A DNA stretch of 64,000 nucleotides, taken from positions 1-64,000 of the forward strand of contig NZ_FQZK01000019.1 of the NCBI RefSeq assembly GCF_900141985.1, written 5' to 3'. The notes beneath the pieces were generated by a model, which was not told the DNA's origin, ran no database searches, and was given only the letters and a program-made list of their open reading frames with translations. Made by a program: the position numbers and the translations under genes. Positions 33,990-42,639 of the stretch are shown in pieces (position 1 is the stretch's first letter; each line of letters opens with the position of its first letter). The DNA is from Nocardiopsis flavescens. GTDB taxonomy: Bacteria; Actinomycetota; Actinomycetes; Streptosporangiales; Streptosporangiaceae.

Positions 33990-36536
33990 GTGCCCGAACA
34001 CCACGACCGACCCGGCGGCGCGGACACCGCCCCGGAGAGGCCGCCCGCGACCGGCGGCCCCGCGCGCCCGCCGCGAGAACCCGGGCTGAGCCCGGCCGAG
34101 GTCGCCGAACGCGTGGCCGCGGGCCGCACCAACGACGTCCCGGTCCGGGCCAGCCGCACCGTCGGACAGATCATCCGCGGCAACGTGTTCACCCGGATCA
34201 ACGCGATGATCGCGGTGCTGTTCGCGATCATCGCCGTGATCGGCCCCGTGCAGGACGGGCTGTTCGCGATGGTCATCCTCATCAACACGCTCATCGGCAT
34301 CGTCCAGGAGCTGCGCGCCAAGCGGACCCTGGACCGGCTCGCCATCGTCAACGCCGCCCGCCCCCGGGTGGTGCGCGGCGGCGAGGTCGTGCGGGTGTCC
34401 ACCCAGGAGATCGTCCTGGACGAGGTGCTGGAGGTGGGGGTCGGCGACCAGGTCGCGGTCGACGGCACCGTCACCTGGGCGGGCGGCCTGGAGGTCGACG
34501 AGTCGCTGCTGACCGGCGAGGCCGACCCGGTGGTCAAGGGTCCCGGCGACACGGTGATGTCGGGCAGCTTCGTGGTGGCGGGCACCGGCCGGTTCCGCGC
34601 CACCAAGGTGGGGCGGCACGCGTACGCGGCGCGGCTGGCCGAGGAGGCGAGCCGGTTCTCGCTGGTGCACTCGGAGCTGCGCTCGGGCATCAACCGGATC
34701 CTCACCTGGATCACCTACGCCCTGTTCCCCATCGGCGGGCTGCTGATCTACAGCCAGCTGTTCATGGGCGGGCACGTCACCCTGGACGAGGGCGCCGCGG
34801 GCGGCCAGATCTCCGGGCCGCTGGCGGACGCGCTGCGCGGCATGGTGGCGGCCCTGGTGTCGATGATCCCCGAGGGGCTCATCCTGCTCACCAGCATCGC
34901 GTTCGCGGTGGGGGTGATCCGGCTGGGCCGGTACCAGTGCCTGGTGCAGGAGCTGCCCGCGATCGAGGGCCTGGCCCGCGTCGACGTGGTCTGCACGGAC
35001 AAGACCGGCACGCTGACCGAGGCCGGCATGAAGATGGCGCAGATCCGCGACCTGGGCGGCGGCACGGGGGCCGGGCCCGGCCCGACCGAGGTGCTGGCGG
35101 CGCTGGCCGCGCACGACCCCGACCCCAACGCGAGCATGGCGGCGATCGCCCGGGGCGTGGCGGCGGGCGGCCACCGGGCCCCGGACTGGGAGCCCGTGGC
35201 GCACGCGGCGTTCTCGTCGGCGCGCAAGTGGAGCGGCATGGGCTTTCGCACCCCGGACGGGGACGACGCGCACTGGGTGCTGGGCGCGGCCGACGTGCTC
35301 GCCCCCGCGCACGCGGCTGCCGCGGAGGCGGCCCGGCTGGGGGCCCAGGGGCTGCGGGTGCTGCTGCTGGCCCGGTCCGCGCTGGGGGTGGACGACCCGA
35401 TGGCGCCCGGAGCGGTGGAGCCGGTGGCGCTGGTGGTGCTGGACCAGCGGGTGCGCGCGGACGCCAAGCCCACCCTGGACTACTTCGCCGAGCAGGGGGT
35501 GGACGTCAAGATCGTGTCCGGCGACCACGCCGCGTCGGTGGGCGCGGTGGGCCGGGGGCTGGAGCTGCCCGGGGCGGACCGGCCGCTGGACGCCCGCGAC
35601 CTGCCCGGGGAGCCGGAGCGGCTGGCGGCCGAGGTGGACGCGCACTCGGCGTTCGGCCGGGTCACCCCCGAGCGCAAGCGGGACATGGTCAGGGGCCTGC
35701 GCGGGCGCGGGCACACCGTGGCGATGACCGGCGACGGGGTCAACGACGTGCTGGCGCTCAAGGAGGCCGACATCGGCGTGGCGATGGGCTCGGGGAGCCC
35801 GGCCTCGCGGTCGGTGGCGCAGCTGGTGCTGCTCGACGACCGGTTCGCGGTGCTGCCGCGGGTGGTGGCCGAGGGGCGCCGGGTGATCGGCAACATCGAG
35901 CGGGTGGCGAGCCTGTTCCTCACCAAGACCGTGTACACGATGGTGCTGGCGACGGTCGTGGGGCTGCTGGCGGTGTCGTACCCGTTCTTCCCGCGGCACG
36001 CGACGCTGATCAACGCGGTGACCTTCGGGATCCCGTCGTTCTTCCTGGCGCTGGCCCCCAACACCGACATCGCCCGGCCGGGGTTCGTGGCGCGGACGCT
36101 GCGGCTGGCGGTGCCCTCGGGCATGGTGGCGGGGCTGGCGGCGGTGACCACGTACCTGCTGGTGCTGGGCGGGCGCACGGTGCCCGACCCGGCGGACCGG
36201 ACGGCGGTGGTGATCACGCTGTGCGCGACGACGCTGTGGGTGCTGCTGCTGGTGGCCAAGCCGTACGTCTGGTGGAAGGTCGCGATGGTGGGGTCCATGG
36301 TGGGGCTGCTGACGCTGGCGCTGGCGACCCCGGTGGGCCGGTGGTTCTTCGACCTGGACGTGAGCGAGCCGGCCAAGCTGCTGACCGGCCTGGCGGTGGC
36401 GGGCGCGGCGATCGCGGTGATCACGGTGATCCGGGTGGTGGACGACCGGGCGATGGCCCGCTCCGAGGCCCGGGCGGCCGAGGGCGCGGACCGGGAGGAC
36501 CGGGAGGACCGGGAGGACGAGCCGGCCCCGGTCTGA
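33990..36536 (+). CDS. P-type cation-translocating ATPase, CtpE-like
   Basis: 848 residues from GTG 33990 (GGAG five bases upstream). Actuator-domain LLTGEADPV, phosphorylation motif VVCTDKTGTLTE, hinge MTGDGVNDVLALKEADIG and about ten transmembrane helices. The TM4 region reads SMIPEGLILL, a PEGL-type site typical of the mycobacterial CtpE/calcium-like branch rather than the CPC heavy-metal pumps. No N-terminal metal-binding domain. Family knowledge links CtpE to Ca2+ uptake and wall integrity; the ion here is inferred. An acidic EDREDREDE tail closes the protein. Confidence 0.9.
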   Translation: MPEHHDRPGGADTAPERPPATGGPARPPREPGLSPAEVAERVAAGRTNDVPVRASRTVGQIIRGNVFTRINAMIAVLFAIIAVIGPVQDGLFAMVILINTLIGIVQELRAKRTLDRLAIVNAARPRVVRGGEVVRVSTQEIVLDEVLEVGVGDQVAVDGTVTWAGGLEVDESLLTGEADPVVKGPGDTVMSGSFVVAGTGRFRATKVGRHAYAARLAEEASRFSLVHSELRSGINRILTWITYALFPIGGLLIYSQLFMGGHVTLDEGAAGGQISGPLADALRGMVAALVSMIPEGLILLTSIAFAVGVIRLGRYQCLVQELPAIEGLARVDVVCTDKTGTLTEAGMKMAQIRDLGGGTGAGPGPTEVLAALAAHDPDPNASMAAIARGVAAGGHRAPDWEPVAHAAFSSARKWSGMGFRTPDGDDAHWVLGAADVLAPAHAAAAEAARLGAQGLRVLLLARSALGVDDPMAPGAVEPVALVVLDQRVRADAKPTLDYFAEQGVDVKIVSGDHAASVGAVGRGLELPGADRPLDARDLPGEPERLAAEVDAHSAFGRVTPERKRDMVRGLRGRGHTVAMTGDGVNDVLALKEADIGVAMGSGSPASRSVAQLVLLDDRFAVLPRVVAEGRRVIGNIERVASLFLTKTVYTMVLATVVGLLAVSYPFFPRHATLINAVTFGIPSFFLALAPNTDIARPGFVARTLRLAVPSGMVAGLAAVTTYLLVLGGRTVPDPADRTAVVITLCATTLWVLLLVAKPYVWWKVAMVGSMVGLLTLALATPVGRWFFDLDVSEPAKLLTGLAVAGAAIAVITVIRVVDDRAMARSEARAAEGADREDREDREDEPAPV

Positions 36537-36549
36537 GGCGGCGGCGCGC

Positions 36550-36582
36550 ACGGCCGCACCGCCCGGCGGGCGGTGCGGCCGT
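36550..36582 (+). terminator. Terminator of the P-type ATPase gene
   Basis: A 15-bp perfect stem (36550-36564 with 36568-36582) around a 3-base GGC loop, 13 bases after the stop codon. Confidence 0.85.
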
Positions 36583-36620
36583 CGCCGTGTGTACGGTCGG
36601 GGTGACCACGAGGGGGAACC

Positions 36621-37097
36621 ATGGACGAGACGGACCTGCGGCACCTGCGCCGGGCGGTCGAGCTGGCGCGGGAGGCGCTGGAGGCGGGCGACGAGCCGTT
36701 CGGCTCGGTGCTGGTGGCGGCGGACGGGACGGTGCTGTTCGAGGGGCACAACGAGGTCTCCGGCGGCGACGGCACCCGCCACCCCGAGCTGGCCATCGCC
36801 CGGTGGGCGGCGTCCCGGCTGCCGGCGGGAGAGCGGGCGGCGGCGACGGTGTACACCTCGGGCGAGCACTGCCCCATGTGCGCGGCGGCGCACGCGTGGG
36901 CGGGCCTGGGCCGGATCGTGTACGCGAGCTCGTCGGCGCAGCTCACCGCGTGGCGGGAGTCCTGGGGCCTGCCTCCGGGGCCGGTCCGCCCGCTGCCGAT
37001 CGCGGAGGTCGCCCCGGGCGTGCCCGTGGAGGGGCCGGTGCCCGGGCAGGACGAGGCCGTCCGCGCCCTCCAGGCCCGGTTCCACGGCCGTTCGTGA
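36621..37097 (+). CDS. Nucleoside deaminase (CMP/dCMP deaminase family)
   Basis: 158 residues from ATG 36621. Zinc-dependent cytidine-deaminase fold: GDEPFGSVLV, the HPELAI helix with the catalytic His/Glu, and the zinc cysteines in SGEHCPMCAAA. The WAGLGRIVYASSSAQL segment is typical of guanine/cytosine deaminase-like proteins. Cytosolic purine/pyrimidine salvage is likely; the exact base is not resolved. Faces the toxin-antitoxin pair. Confidence 0.9.
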   Translation: MDETDLRHLRRAVELAREALEAGDEPFGSVLVAADGTVLFEGHNEVSGGDGTRHPELAIARWAASRLPAGERAAATVYTSGEHCPMCAAAHAWAGLGRIVYASSSAQLTAWRESWGLPPGPVRPLPIAEVAPGVPVEGPVPGQDEAVRALQARFHGRS

Positions 37098-37099
37098 AC

Positions 37100-37459
37100 T
37101 CAGGCCGCGGAGGACCGACGGCCGTCATGGGGCGGGGTGGAGCGGTGCCCGGTGAAGCGGAACGTGGACGCATCGCCGTCCAGGTCGATCGTCAGCGACG
37201 CGTCCAACGCCTTGGCCAGGCGGGTCAACAGCGGAATGGTCGGCACGGAGTCCCCGCCCTCGATGTTGGAGATCTGCGGCTGGGTCATGCCCGCCCGCCG
37301 CGCCACCTCCGCCTGGGACAGGGCGAGTTCGGTACGCCGGTCGTACACGGCTTGGCCGAGTGCGAAGGCGTGGCCGGCCTCCACATAGGCCTGGGACTCC
37401 TCGACGCCGCCCCCCGACAGTTCCCGGTTCCGGCGGGTCCGCCATCCGGAGTGGTTCAC
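37100..37459 (-). CDS. HigA-type XRE antitoxin
   Basis: 119 residues from ATG 37459, which overlaps the toxin stop by 4 bases. The HTH is LSQAEVARRAGMTQPQISNI, with EGGDSVPTIPLLTRLAKALD, the hallmark of HigA/XRE antitoxins. Order is toxin first, antitoxin second, as in HigBA loci. Expected to neutralise HigB and repress the shared promoter. Confidence 0.85.
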   Translation of the reverse strand: MNHSGWRTRRNRELSGGGVEESQAYVEAGHAFALGQAVYDRRTELALSQAEVARRAGMTQPQISNIEGGDSVPTIPLLTRLAKALDASLTIDLDGDASTFRFTGHRSTPPHDGRRSSAA

Positions 37460-37827
37460 GATTCCTCCCTGATGCGTTCGTAGTCGTGCTCAGCCGGCCC
37501 GTGGAGGGCCTCACACTCCTTCTGCGCCTGTTGGGCCCTGTCCACCTCGGCCCTCTCCCGCGGCCTCGTCTTGCGGAACACCGTCAACAAGACGATCCGG
37601 CGCCCGGGAGCAAGCCAGTAGGTGATGCGTACCGCGTTGCCGTCCATGACGAAGCGCAGTTCGCGGAGCTTCCCTCCGAGGTGGCGGGCGAAAGGCTCCC
37701 CCAGAGTGGTGGGCCGGTCCGCCAGCATGTCGGCCGCCCGCTCCGCTTTGTCATAGTGAGGTTCCGAAAGCAGTTCCAACCACTGTCGGACCTCTGGTTC
37801 GATCTCGATCTTCCACGACTCGTCCAC
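37456..37827 (-). CDS. HigB/RelE-like (phage Gp49-type) toxin
   Basis: 123 residues from GTG 37827; a TTG at 37842 would add five residues and neither start has a clear ribosome site. Motifs: IEIEPEVRQWLELL, GEPFARHLGGKLRELRF and VRITYWLAPGRRIVLLTVFRK, the conserved core of Gp49-like HigB ribosome-dependent mRNA interferases. The upstream sequence contains TATAGAAC and an ATGATCAT palindrome that may be the autoregulated promoter. Confidence 0.85.
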   Translation of the reverse strand: MDESWKIEIEPEVRQWLELLSEPHYDKAERAADMLADRPTTLGEPFARHLGGKLRELRFVMDGNAVRITYWLAPGRRIVLLTVFRKTRPRERAEVDRAQQAQKECEALHGPAEHDYERIREES

Positions 37828-37885
37828 GAAACGACCATACAAAGTTCTATATGATCATGTCCTGGAATCCGCGCGAAGACAAGCA

Positions 37886-38431
37886 TCAGACGACGGGCGG
37901 GCGGTCGACGGCGAGGACGTCGACGCCCTCGGCCTCCAGCAGCTCCTCGAAGACCTCCAGGCCCTCGGCCAGGACCACCTGGGCCTCGGCGGTGTGCACC
38001 GGCATCAGCCACAGGTAGCGGACGCCGCCGGGGGCCTGCTCCAGCAGCGGCCCGAAGGGGTGGGGCGGGCTCACCAGCAGGTGCTCCATGCGTGAGCCCT
38101 TCGCCCAGGGGCGGCCCAGGTGCAGCACCGAGCCGACGCCGACCCGGTGCTCCTCGAACGAGTTGAAGTGGGCGACCGTGGCGAGCGTCTCGGCGTGGTC
38201 GCCGCTCGCGGTGGGCGCCATGAGCACGAACTCCAGGCCGCCCCGCGCGGAGGCGCCCACGGTGGCGTGGTTCCAGCCGCGCCCGGGGCCCTGCGCGACG
38301 CGGTAAGCCGCGAAGTCCGGCAGCCGGTCCAGGCCCGCGCCGTCCTCCCAGACGACTGGCTCCAGCTCACGACCGCGCCAGAACCCGCGCAGGTGCTCCT
38401 CCAGCTCCGCCGTCCCCGCCCCTGCGCCCAC
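37886..38431 (-). CDS. Suppressor-of-fused (SUFU) domain protein
   Basis: 181 residues, start chosen at GTG 38431 (GGGAG five bases upstream). TAELEEHLRGFWRG opens the domain, followed by GLEFVLMAP and the SRMEHLLVSPPHPFGP and YLWLMPVHTAEAQ blocks characteristic of bacterial SUFU proteins. Some family members act as immunity proteins to polymorphic toxins; no toxin lies adjacent here, so role is unknown. Confidence 0.85.
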   Translation of the reverse strand: MGAGAGTAELEEHLRGFWRGRELEPVVWEDGAGLDRLPDFAAYRVAQGPGRGWNHATVGASARGGLEFVLMAPTASGDHAETLATVAHFNSFEEHRVGVGSVLHLGRPWAKGSRMEHLLVSPPHPFGPLLEQAPGGVRYLWLMPVHTAEAQVVLAEGLEVFEELLEAEGVDVLAVDRPPVV

Positions 38432-38528
38432 CGCTGCTCCCGCCGTCGTGCTCCACCGGACCGGTGCCGTTCTACCGCGCCCGGCGCGCCTTGTCACCCC
38501 GGCCCCCGCCCCGCGGGCGCGGCCGGGG

Positions 38529-38574
38529 CGGCCCGGGGCGCCCGGCCCGGCGGGAGCGGGGACGCCCCGGGCCG
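38529..38574 (-). terminator. Long-loop hairpin after the SnoaL-like gene
   Basis: CGGCCCGGGGCG (38529-38540) pairs perfectly with CGCCCCGGGCCG (38563-38574); the 22-base loop is itself GC-rich. Located just beyond the stop of the minus-strand gene. Confidence 0.6.
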
Positions 38575-38583
38575 GCCCGCACC

Positions 38584-38907
38584 TCAGCCCTCGCGGATGG
38601 TCATCCGGGTGATGGCCCCGCCCTCGACGGCGAAGGTGAACGCGCTGGGGCCGTTGGCGTGGTCGGACCGCCAGTCCCCCACCACCCGGATCCCGTCCGG
38701 CGCGTGCTCGACCCGTTCCACGGCCAGCACGCCGCGGGAGCCGATGAACTCCTCGGCGCTCCAGGCCGCGATCTCCTCCCGGCCCAGGAACTCCCGTCCC
38801 CAGTCGTCCACCACGGCGTCGTCGGCGAAGGCGTCCAGGGCCCCCTCGTCGTGGGCGTTGACCCGGTCGAAGAACGTCGCCACCGGCTCGGGGATCTGCG
38901 TGCTCAC
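38584..38907 (-). CDS. SnoaL/NTF2-like protein
   Basis: 107 residues from GTG 38907, with GGAGA upstream. Pattern PEPVATFFDRVNAHDEGALDAFADDAVV and WGREFLGREEIAAW is the SnoaL-like polyketide-cyclase/NTF2 fold used by many stress-related small proteins. No catalytic set can be assigned. Probably monocistronic. Confidence 0.82.
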   Translation of the reverse strand: MSTQIPEPVATFFDRVNAHDEGALDAFADDAVVDDWGREFLGREEIAAWSAEEFIGSRGVLAVERVEHAPDGIRVVGDWRSDHANGPSAFTFAVEGGAITRMTIREG

Positions 38908-39075
38908 ATCGTCTCCATTCGGTCGGCTCCCGGCCGCGGGCCGGGTGCGGCGGTCGGTCCGGCGCGGGTCCGGGCGGGCGCCCCGGCAGGGCGCCCGCCG
39001 CACCCGCTGCCTCTGTGGATGCTCGCACCGCCGGACCCGGCCCCGCGTCCGCGGAGCGCCAAGGTCCGGCAAAAC

Positions 39076-39113
39076 CCCCGCCCCCGTCCGGCGCGCGCCG
39101 GACGGGGGCGGGG
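39076..39113 (-). terminator. Terminator of the aldo/keto reductase gene, 17-bp stem
   Basis: Arms 39076-39092 and 39097-39113 are perfectly complementary around a 4-base GCGC loop. It lies 17 bases beyond the stop codon at 39131. Confidence 0.85.
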
Positions 39114-39130
39114 CCCGTGGCCGGTTCCGG

Positions 39131-40138
39131 TCAGACCGGCCGCTCGCTGTCCAGGGCCGCCATCTGGACGGCCGCGTAGCGGTCGCCCGAGGCGGCGCCG
39201 GCGGGGACGGCCGCCTCGACGGCGGCCAGGTCCGCGGCGGACAGCACCAGATCCCGGGCCGCGAGGGACTCGGCCAGGCGGTCGCGGCGCCGGGCCCCCA
39301 CGAGCGGGACGACGTCCTCGCCGCGGGAGGCCACCCAGGCGATGGCGACCTGGGCCACGGTGGCGCCGACCCCGTCGGCGACGGCGCGCAGCGCCTCCAC
39401 CAGCCGCAGGTTGGCCTCCAGGGCCTCCCCCTGGAAGCGGGGGCTGAAGCCGCGGAAGTCGCCCGCGGCCAGGGCCCGGTCGGGGCTCCAGTGCCCGGAG
39501 AGCAGCCCCCGGGAGAGCACTCCGTAGGCGGTGATCCCGATCCCGAGTTCGCGGGCGGTGGGCAGGATGTCGGCCTCCACGCCCCGGGAGAGCAGGGAGT
39601 ACTCGATCTGGAGGTCGGCGATGGGGTGGACGGCCGCGGCCCGGCGCAGCGTCTGCGACCCCACCTCGGACAGGCCGATGTGGCGCACGTACCCGGCCTC
39701 GACCATCTCGGCGATGGCGCCGACGGTGTCCTCGATGGGCACGTCGGGGTTGAGCCGCGCGGGCCGGTAGACGTCGACGTGGTCGGTGCCCAGGCGGCGC
39801 AGGGTCTGGGCCAGCCGGTCCTTCACCCCGGCCGGGGCGGTGTCGTAGGGCGCGTGCTGGAAGGCCCCGCCGGGCGCCTTGCGGGCCCCGAACTTGACGC
39901 TGAGGACGGCGTCCTCGCGCGAGCGGGAGCGCAGGGCGTCGCGGATGAGGAGTTCGTTGTGCCCCTCGCCGTAGAAGTCGGCGGTGTCGAGCAGGGTGAT
40001 CCCCGCGTCCAGGGCGGCGTGGATCGTGGCGGTGCTCTCGGCCTCGTCGGCCGGGCCGTACAGGTCGGACATGCCCATGGTGCCCAGGCCGAGGGCGGAG
40101 ACGGCGGGGCCGGTGGTGCCGAGCGTGCGCTCGTTCAT
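39131..40138 (-). CDS. Aldo/keto reductase
   Basis: 335 residues from ATG 40138 with GGGAGG seven bases upstream. TIM-barrel AKR: the tetrad Asp and Tyr lie in LLDTADFYGEGHNE, with the Lys in SVKFGAR. In place of the usual catalytic His-containing strand it reads VDVYRPARLNP, so the canonical tetrad histidine is replaced by Arg in this position, a feature of one actinobacterial AKR subgroup. NADPH-dependent reduction of carbonyls is expected; substrate unknown. Upstream operator-like repeats suggest control by a regulator. Confidence 0.9.
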   Translation of the reverse strand: MNERTLGTTGPAVSALGLGTMGMSDLYGPADEAESTATIHAALDAGITLLDTADFYGEGHNELLIRDALRSRSREDAVLSVKFGARKAPGGAFQHAPYDTAPAGVKDRLAQTLRRLGTDHVDVYRPARLNPDVPIEDTVGAIAEMVEAGYVRHIGLSEVGSQTLRRAAAVHPIADLQIEYSLLSRGVEADILPTARELGIGITAYGVLSRGLLSGHWSPDRALAAGDFRGFSPRFQGEALEANLRLVEALRAVADGVGATVAQVAIAWVASRGEDVVPLVGARRRDRLAESLAARDLVLSAADLAAVEAAVPAGAASGDRYAAVQMAALDSERPV

Positions 40139-40173
40139 GCGTATGCCTCCCTCGCGGACCGCGGGACGATCCG

Positions 40174-40246
40174 CTGGTATCACCGATAACAAAGATGACG
40201 GTATCAGTGATTAGAACCAAGGGAAACACATATCTGTTATCAGTGG
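40174..40246. promoter_or_regulatory. Repeated GTTATC/GGTATCA elements upstream of the aldo/keto reductase
   Basis: Three near-palindromic elements in an AT-rich stretch: GGTATCACCGATAAC (40174-40188), GGTATCAGTGATTA (40200-40213) and TGTTATCAGTGG around 40235-40246. Each resembles GTTATC-N3-GATA-type inverted repeats. Likely binding sites for a repressor/activator of the minus-strand gene. Confidence 0.5.
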
Positions 40247-40268
40247 AACCACCAGGGTGCCCGTACAA

Positions 40269-40309
40269 GACGGGGCCCGCCGAGGGACGGACGCTCGGCG
40301 GGCCCCGTC
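40269..40309 (-). terminator. Terminator of fxsA, 16-bp perfect stem
   Basis: Arms 40269-40284 and 40294-40309 are exact reverse complements with a 9-base loop, 35 bp beyond the FxsA stop codon. Confidence 0.85.
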
Positions 40310-40343
40310 GCTCCCGGCGTACCGGGAGGGAGGGTGGTCTGGA

Positions 40344-40904
40344 TCAGTCCTTGTCGTCGTCGACCGGCTCGAAGCGCCCCTGGATGAGCCGGCCGTCGGA
40401 GGAGGAGCGCGCAGCGGGGCCCTCCCCGCCGCGGGGCGGCGCGCCCGCGCCGCCGAAGGGGTTCTGCCCGGGGCCGAAGGGGCCCTGGCCCGGGACGCGC
40501 GCGCCCTGGGCGAGCAGCTCGGCCTCCATGCGGTCCCGCATGCGGCTCATCCGCCGCTGCGCCCAGCCGGTGAACGCCCAGCGCAGCAGCGGCCGGGTGA
40601 ACGGCAGCACCAGCAGCAGGCCGACCGCGGCGGTCAGGAAGCCCGGGACCGCCAGCAGGACGCCGCCGGCCATGAGCATGAGCGGGTCGAGCAGGCCGGG
40701 CGGCTGCGTGCCCGCGCGCATCGCCTCGTCGGCGTCGCGGAAGGCCTTGGTCCCGGCCCGGCGCAGCACCGCCACGCCCAGCACCATGAGGGCGACCAGC
40801 GCGGCCAGCGTCCACGGGACGCCGATCCAGCCGCCGACGACGATCATGAGCCACACCTCGACGAAGGGCAGCGCCATGAGTGCGAGCACTGTCAGGATCG
40901 GCAT
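40344..40904 (-). CDS. fxsA: FxsA family membrane protein
   Basis: 186 residues from ATG 40904. It has the FxsA layout: LTVLALMALPFVEVWLMIVVGG, LVALMVLGVAVLRRAG, and the PLMLMAGGVLLAVPGFLTAAVGLLL pair of helices. The hydrophilic tail (AQRRMSRMRDRM then Gly/Pro-rich) is cytoplasmic. E. coli FxsA protects against exclusion of phage T7 by F plasmid PifA; the actinobacterial role is unknown. Downstream of lnt on the same strand. Confidence 0.88.
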   Translation of the reverse strand: MPILTVLALMALPFVEVWLMIVVGGWIGVPWTLAALVALMVLGVAVLRRAGTKAFRDADEAMRAGTQPPGLLDPLMLMAGGVLLAVPGFLTAAVGLLLVLPFTRPLLRWAFTGWAQRRMSRMRDRMEAELLAQGARVPGQGPFGPGQNPFGGAGAPPRGGEGPAARSSSDGRLIQGRFEPVDDDKD

Positions 40905-40998
40905 GCGGAACCATCCTCGGGGTCGTACGGGCCGGTGAGGTCCTCCCTCGTCGGGAAGAACGCCCCACCGACCCTCATGGTTCCCCGCGCGGGGCGGT

Positions 40999-42639
40999 TC
41001 ACCCGTCGGCGGAATCCCCGCGGGCCCGGCGGGACAGGACCACCGCGGCGACCGCCGCGCCCAGCCCCACGGCGGCGAGCAGCGCCTCGGGGGCCGCGCC
41101 CAGCCGGGTGGCGACCGTGGGACCGTCGGCCGCGGTCAGCTCGGCGACGTGGATGTCGGGCTCGGCCTCCGGCGACTGATAGGCGACCGTTCCGTCGGGG
41201 TCGACCACCGCGCTGATGCCGCTGGTGGAGACCACCACGGCGGGGCGGCCGTGCTCGACGGCGCGCAGCCGGGTGATGGCGAGCTGCTGGTCGGACTGGC
41301 CGGTGAAGTTGTAGTTGGCGTTGTTGGTGGGGATGACGATGATCCCGCCGCCGGCGGCCACCGACTCGCGCACGGGCCCGTCGAAGGCCACGTCGAAGCA
41401 GATGCCCACGGCCAGGGTGGTGCCGCCGATCTCCACGGCGCCGGGCTCGGTGCCGGGGACGGCGTCGGAGCTGACCTGCTCCAGGCGCTGCACGAACCGG
41501 GTGAAGAAGTCGCGGAAGGGGATGTACTCCCCGAAGGGCACCAGGAAGCGCTTGTCGTAGATCTCGCCGGGCCCGGTCTCGGGGTCCCACACCACGCTGC
41601 TGACGTAGCGGGTGCCGTCGTCGTTGAAACGGCTCATCCCCCACAGCAGCGGCACCCCGGCGTCGGCCGCCGCGCCGTCGATGATCTCGCGGGCGCGGGG
41701 GTCGCGGAAGGGGTCGATGTCGCTGGCGTTCTCGGGCAGCAGCACCAGGTCGAGTTCGGTGCCGTCCGCGCGGGCGGCGGCGGCCAGCTCGTGGACGCCG
41801 TCGGCGTGGTTCTGGAGGACCTGCATGCGCTCGCCCGCGACGGACATCTCGCCGACGTTGGGCACGTTGCCCTGGACCATGCCCACGGTGACGGTCTCGC
41901 CGGCCGGGGGCCGGCCCACGGCCGGGGCGACGGTGCCGCAGAGCACGACCGCGGCGGACGCGGCCAGCGCCAGGGCGGCGGTGGGCGCGCCGGCGCGCGG
42001 GCCCCGCGAGGCCGTGCGCAGGACGGCCCACAGCAGCAGGCCGCCGGTGAGGGCGACGGCGAAGGTCACCAGCGCGGAGGAGCCCAGGGCGGCGTACCCG
42101 GCGAAGGGCGTGTCGGGCTGGGCGAAGGCGAGCTTGCCCCAGGGGAAACCGCCCAGCGGCCAGCGGGCGCGCAGCGCCTCCTGGGCCACCCACAGGGCGG
42201 CGGTCCAGACCGGCCAGCCGGGCAGCCGCAAGACCAGGGCGACGCCCATGGCCATGGGCAGGTAGTAGACCGTCTCGGCGGCGGCGATGAGCAGCCACAC
42301 GTCGGCGCCGAACACGTCCTGCCACCGCACCAGGGGGACCATGAGCGTGGCACCGGCCACGGCGCCCAGCCAGGCGGCGCGGCGCATCCGGGTCCCGGCG
42401 ACGGCGAAGAGAAGGAGGGCGGCGCTCAGCGGCCCCAGCCACCACAGCCCGTAGGGCTCCAGGGCGAACAGCTGGGCCAGGCCCGAGCCGGCGGCGGCCG
42501 CGAGACGCCACAGGAGGTCGTACCGGCCCCAGCGGTGGCCGAGGGGGAGAACGGTGGCCGTCCGGCCCGTCACCGGCGCCGGGGGCGCCTGGGGGCCGGC
42601 GGCGGGGACCCCGCCCCGCTCCGTGTGTTCGGTGACCAC
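40999..42639 (-). CDS. lnt: Apolipoprotein N-acyltransferase
   Basis: 546 residues from GTG 42639 (start moderately certain). The N-terminal half has about six transmembrane helices. The C-terminal half is a carbon-nitrogen hydrolase domain with the catalytic triad Glu in VLLPENASDI, Lys in IYDKRFLVPFGEYIP and Cys in AVGICFDVAF. A final transmembrane helix (ALLAAVGLGAAVAAVVL) anchors the end. It adds the third acyl chain to lipoproteins in the membrane. fxsA follows 94 bp downstream. Confidence 0.92.
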   Translation of the reverse strand: MVTEHTERGGVPAAGPQAPPAPVTGRTATVLPLGHRWGRYDLLWRLAAAAGSGLAQLFALEPYGLWWLGPLSAALLLFAVAGTRMRRAAWLGAVAGATLMVPLVRWQDVFGADVWLLIAAAETVYYLPMAMGVALVLRLPGWPVWTAALWVAQEALRARWPLGGFPWGKLAFAQPDTPFAGYAALGSSALVTFAVALTGGLLLWAVLRTASRGPRAGAPTAALALAASAAVVLCGTVAPAVGRPPAGETVTVGMVQGNVPNVGEMSVAGERMQVLQNHADGVHELAAAARADGTELDLVLLPENASDIDPFRDPRAREIIDGAAADAGVPLLWGMSRFNDDGTRYVSSVVWDPETGPGEIYDKRFLVPFGEYIPFRDFFTRFVQRLEQVSSDAVPGTEPGAVEIGGTTLAVGICFDVAFDGPVRESVAAGGGIIVIPTNNANYNFTGQSDQQLAITRLRAVEHGRPAVVVSTSGISAVVDPDGTVAYQSPEAEPDIHVAELTAADGPTVATRLGAAPEALLAAVGLGAAVAAVVLSRRARGDSADG

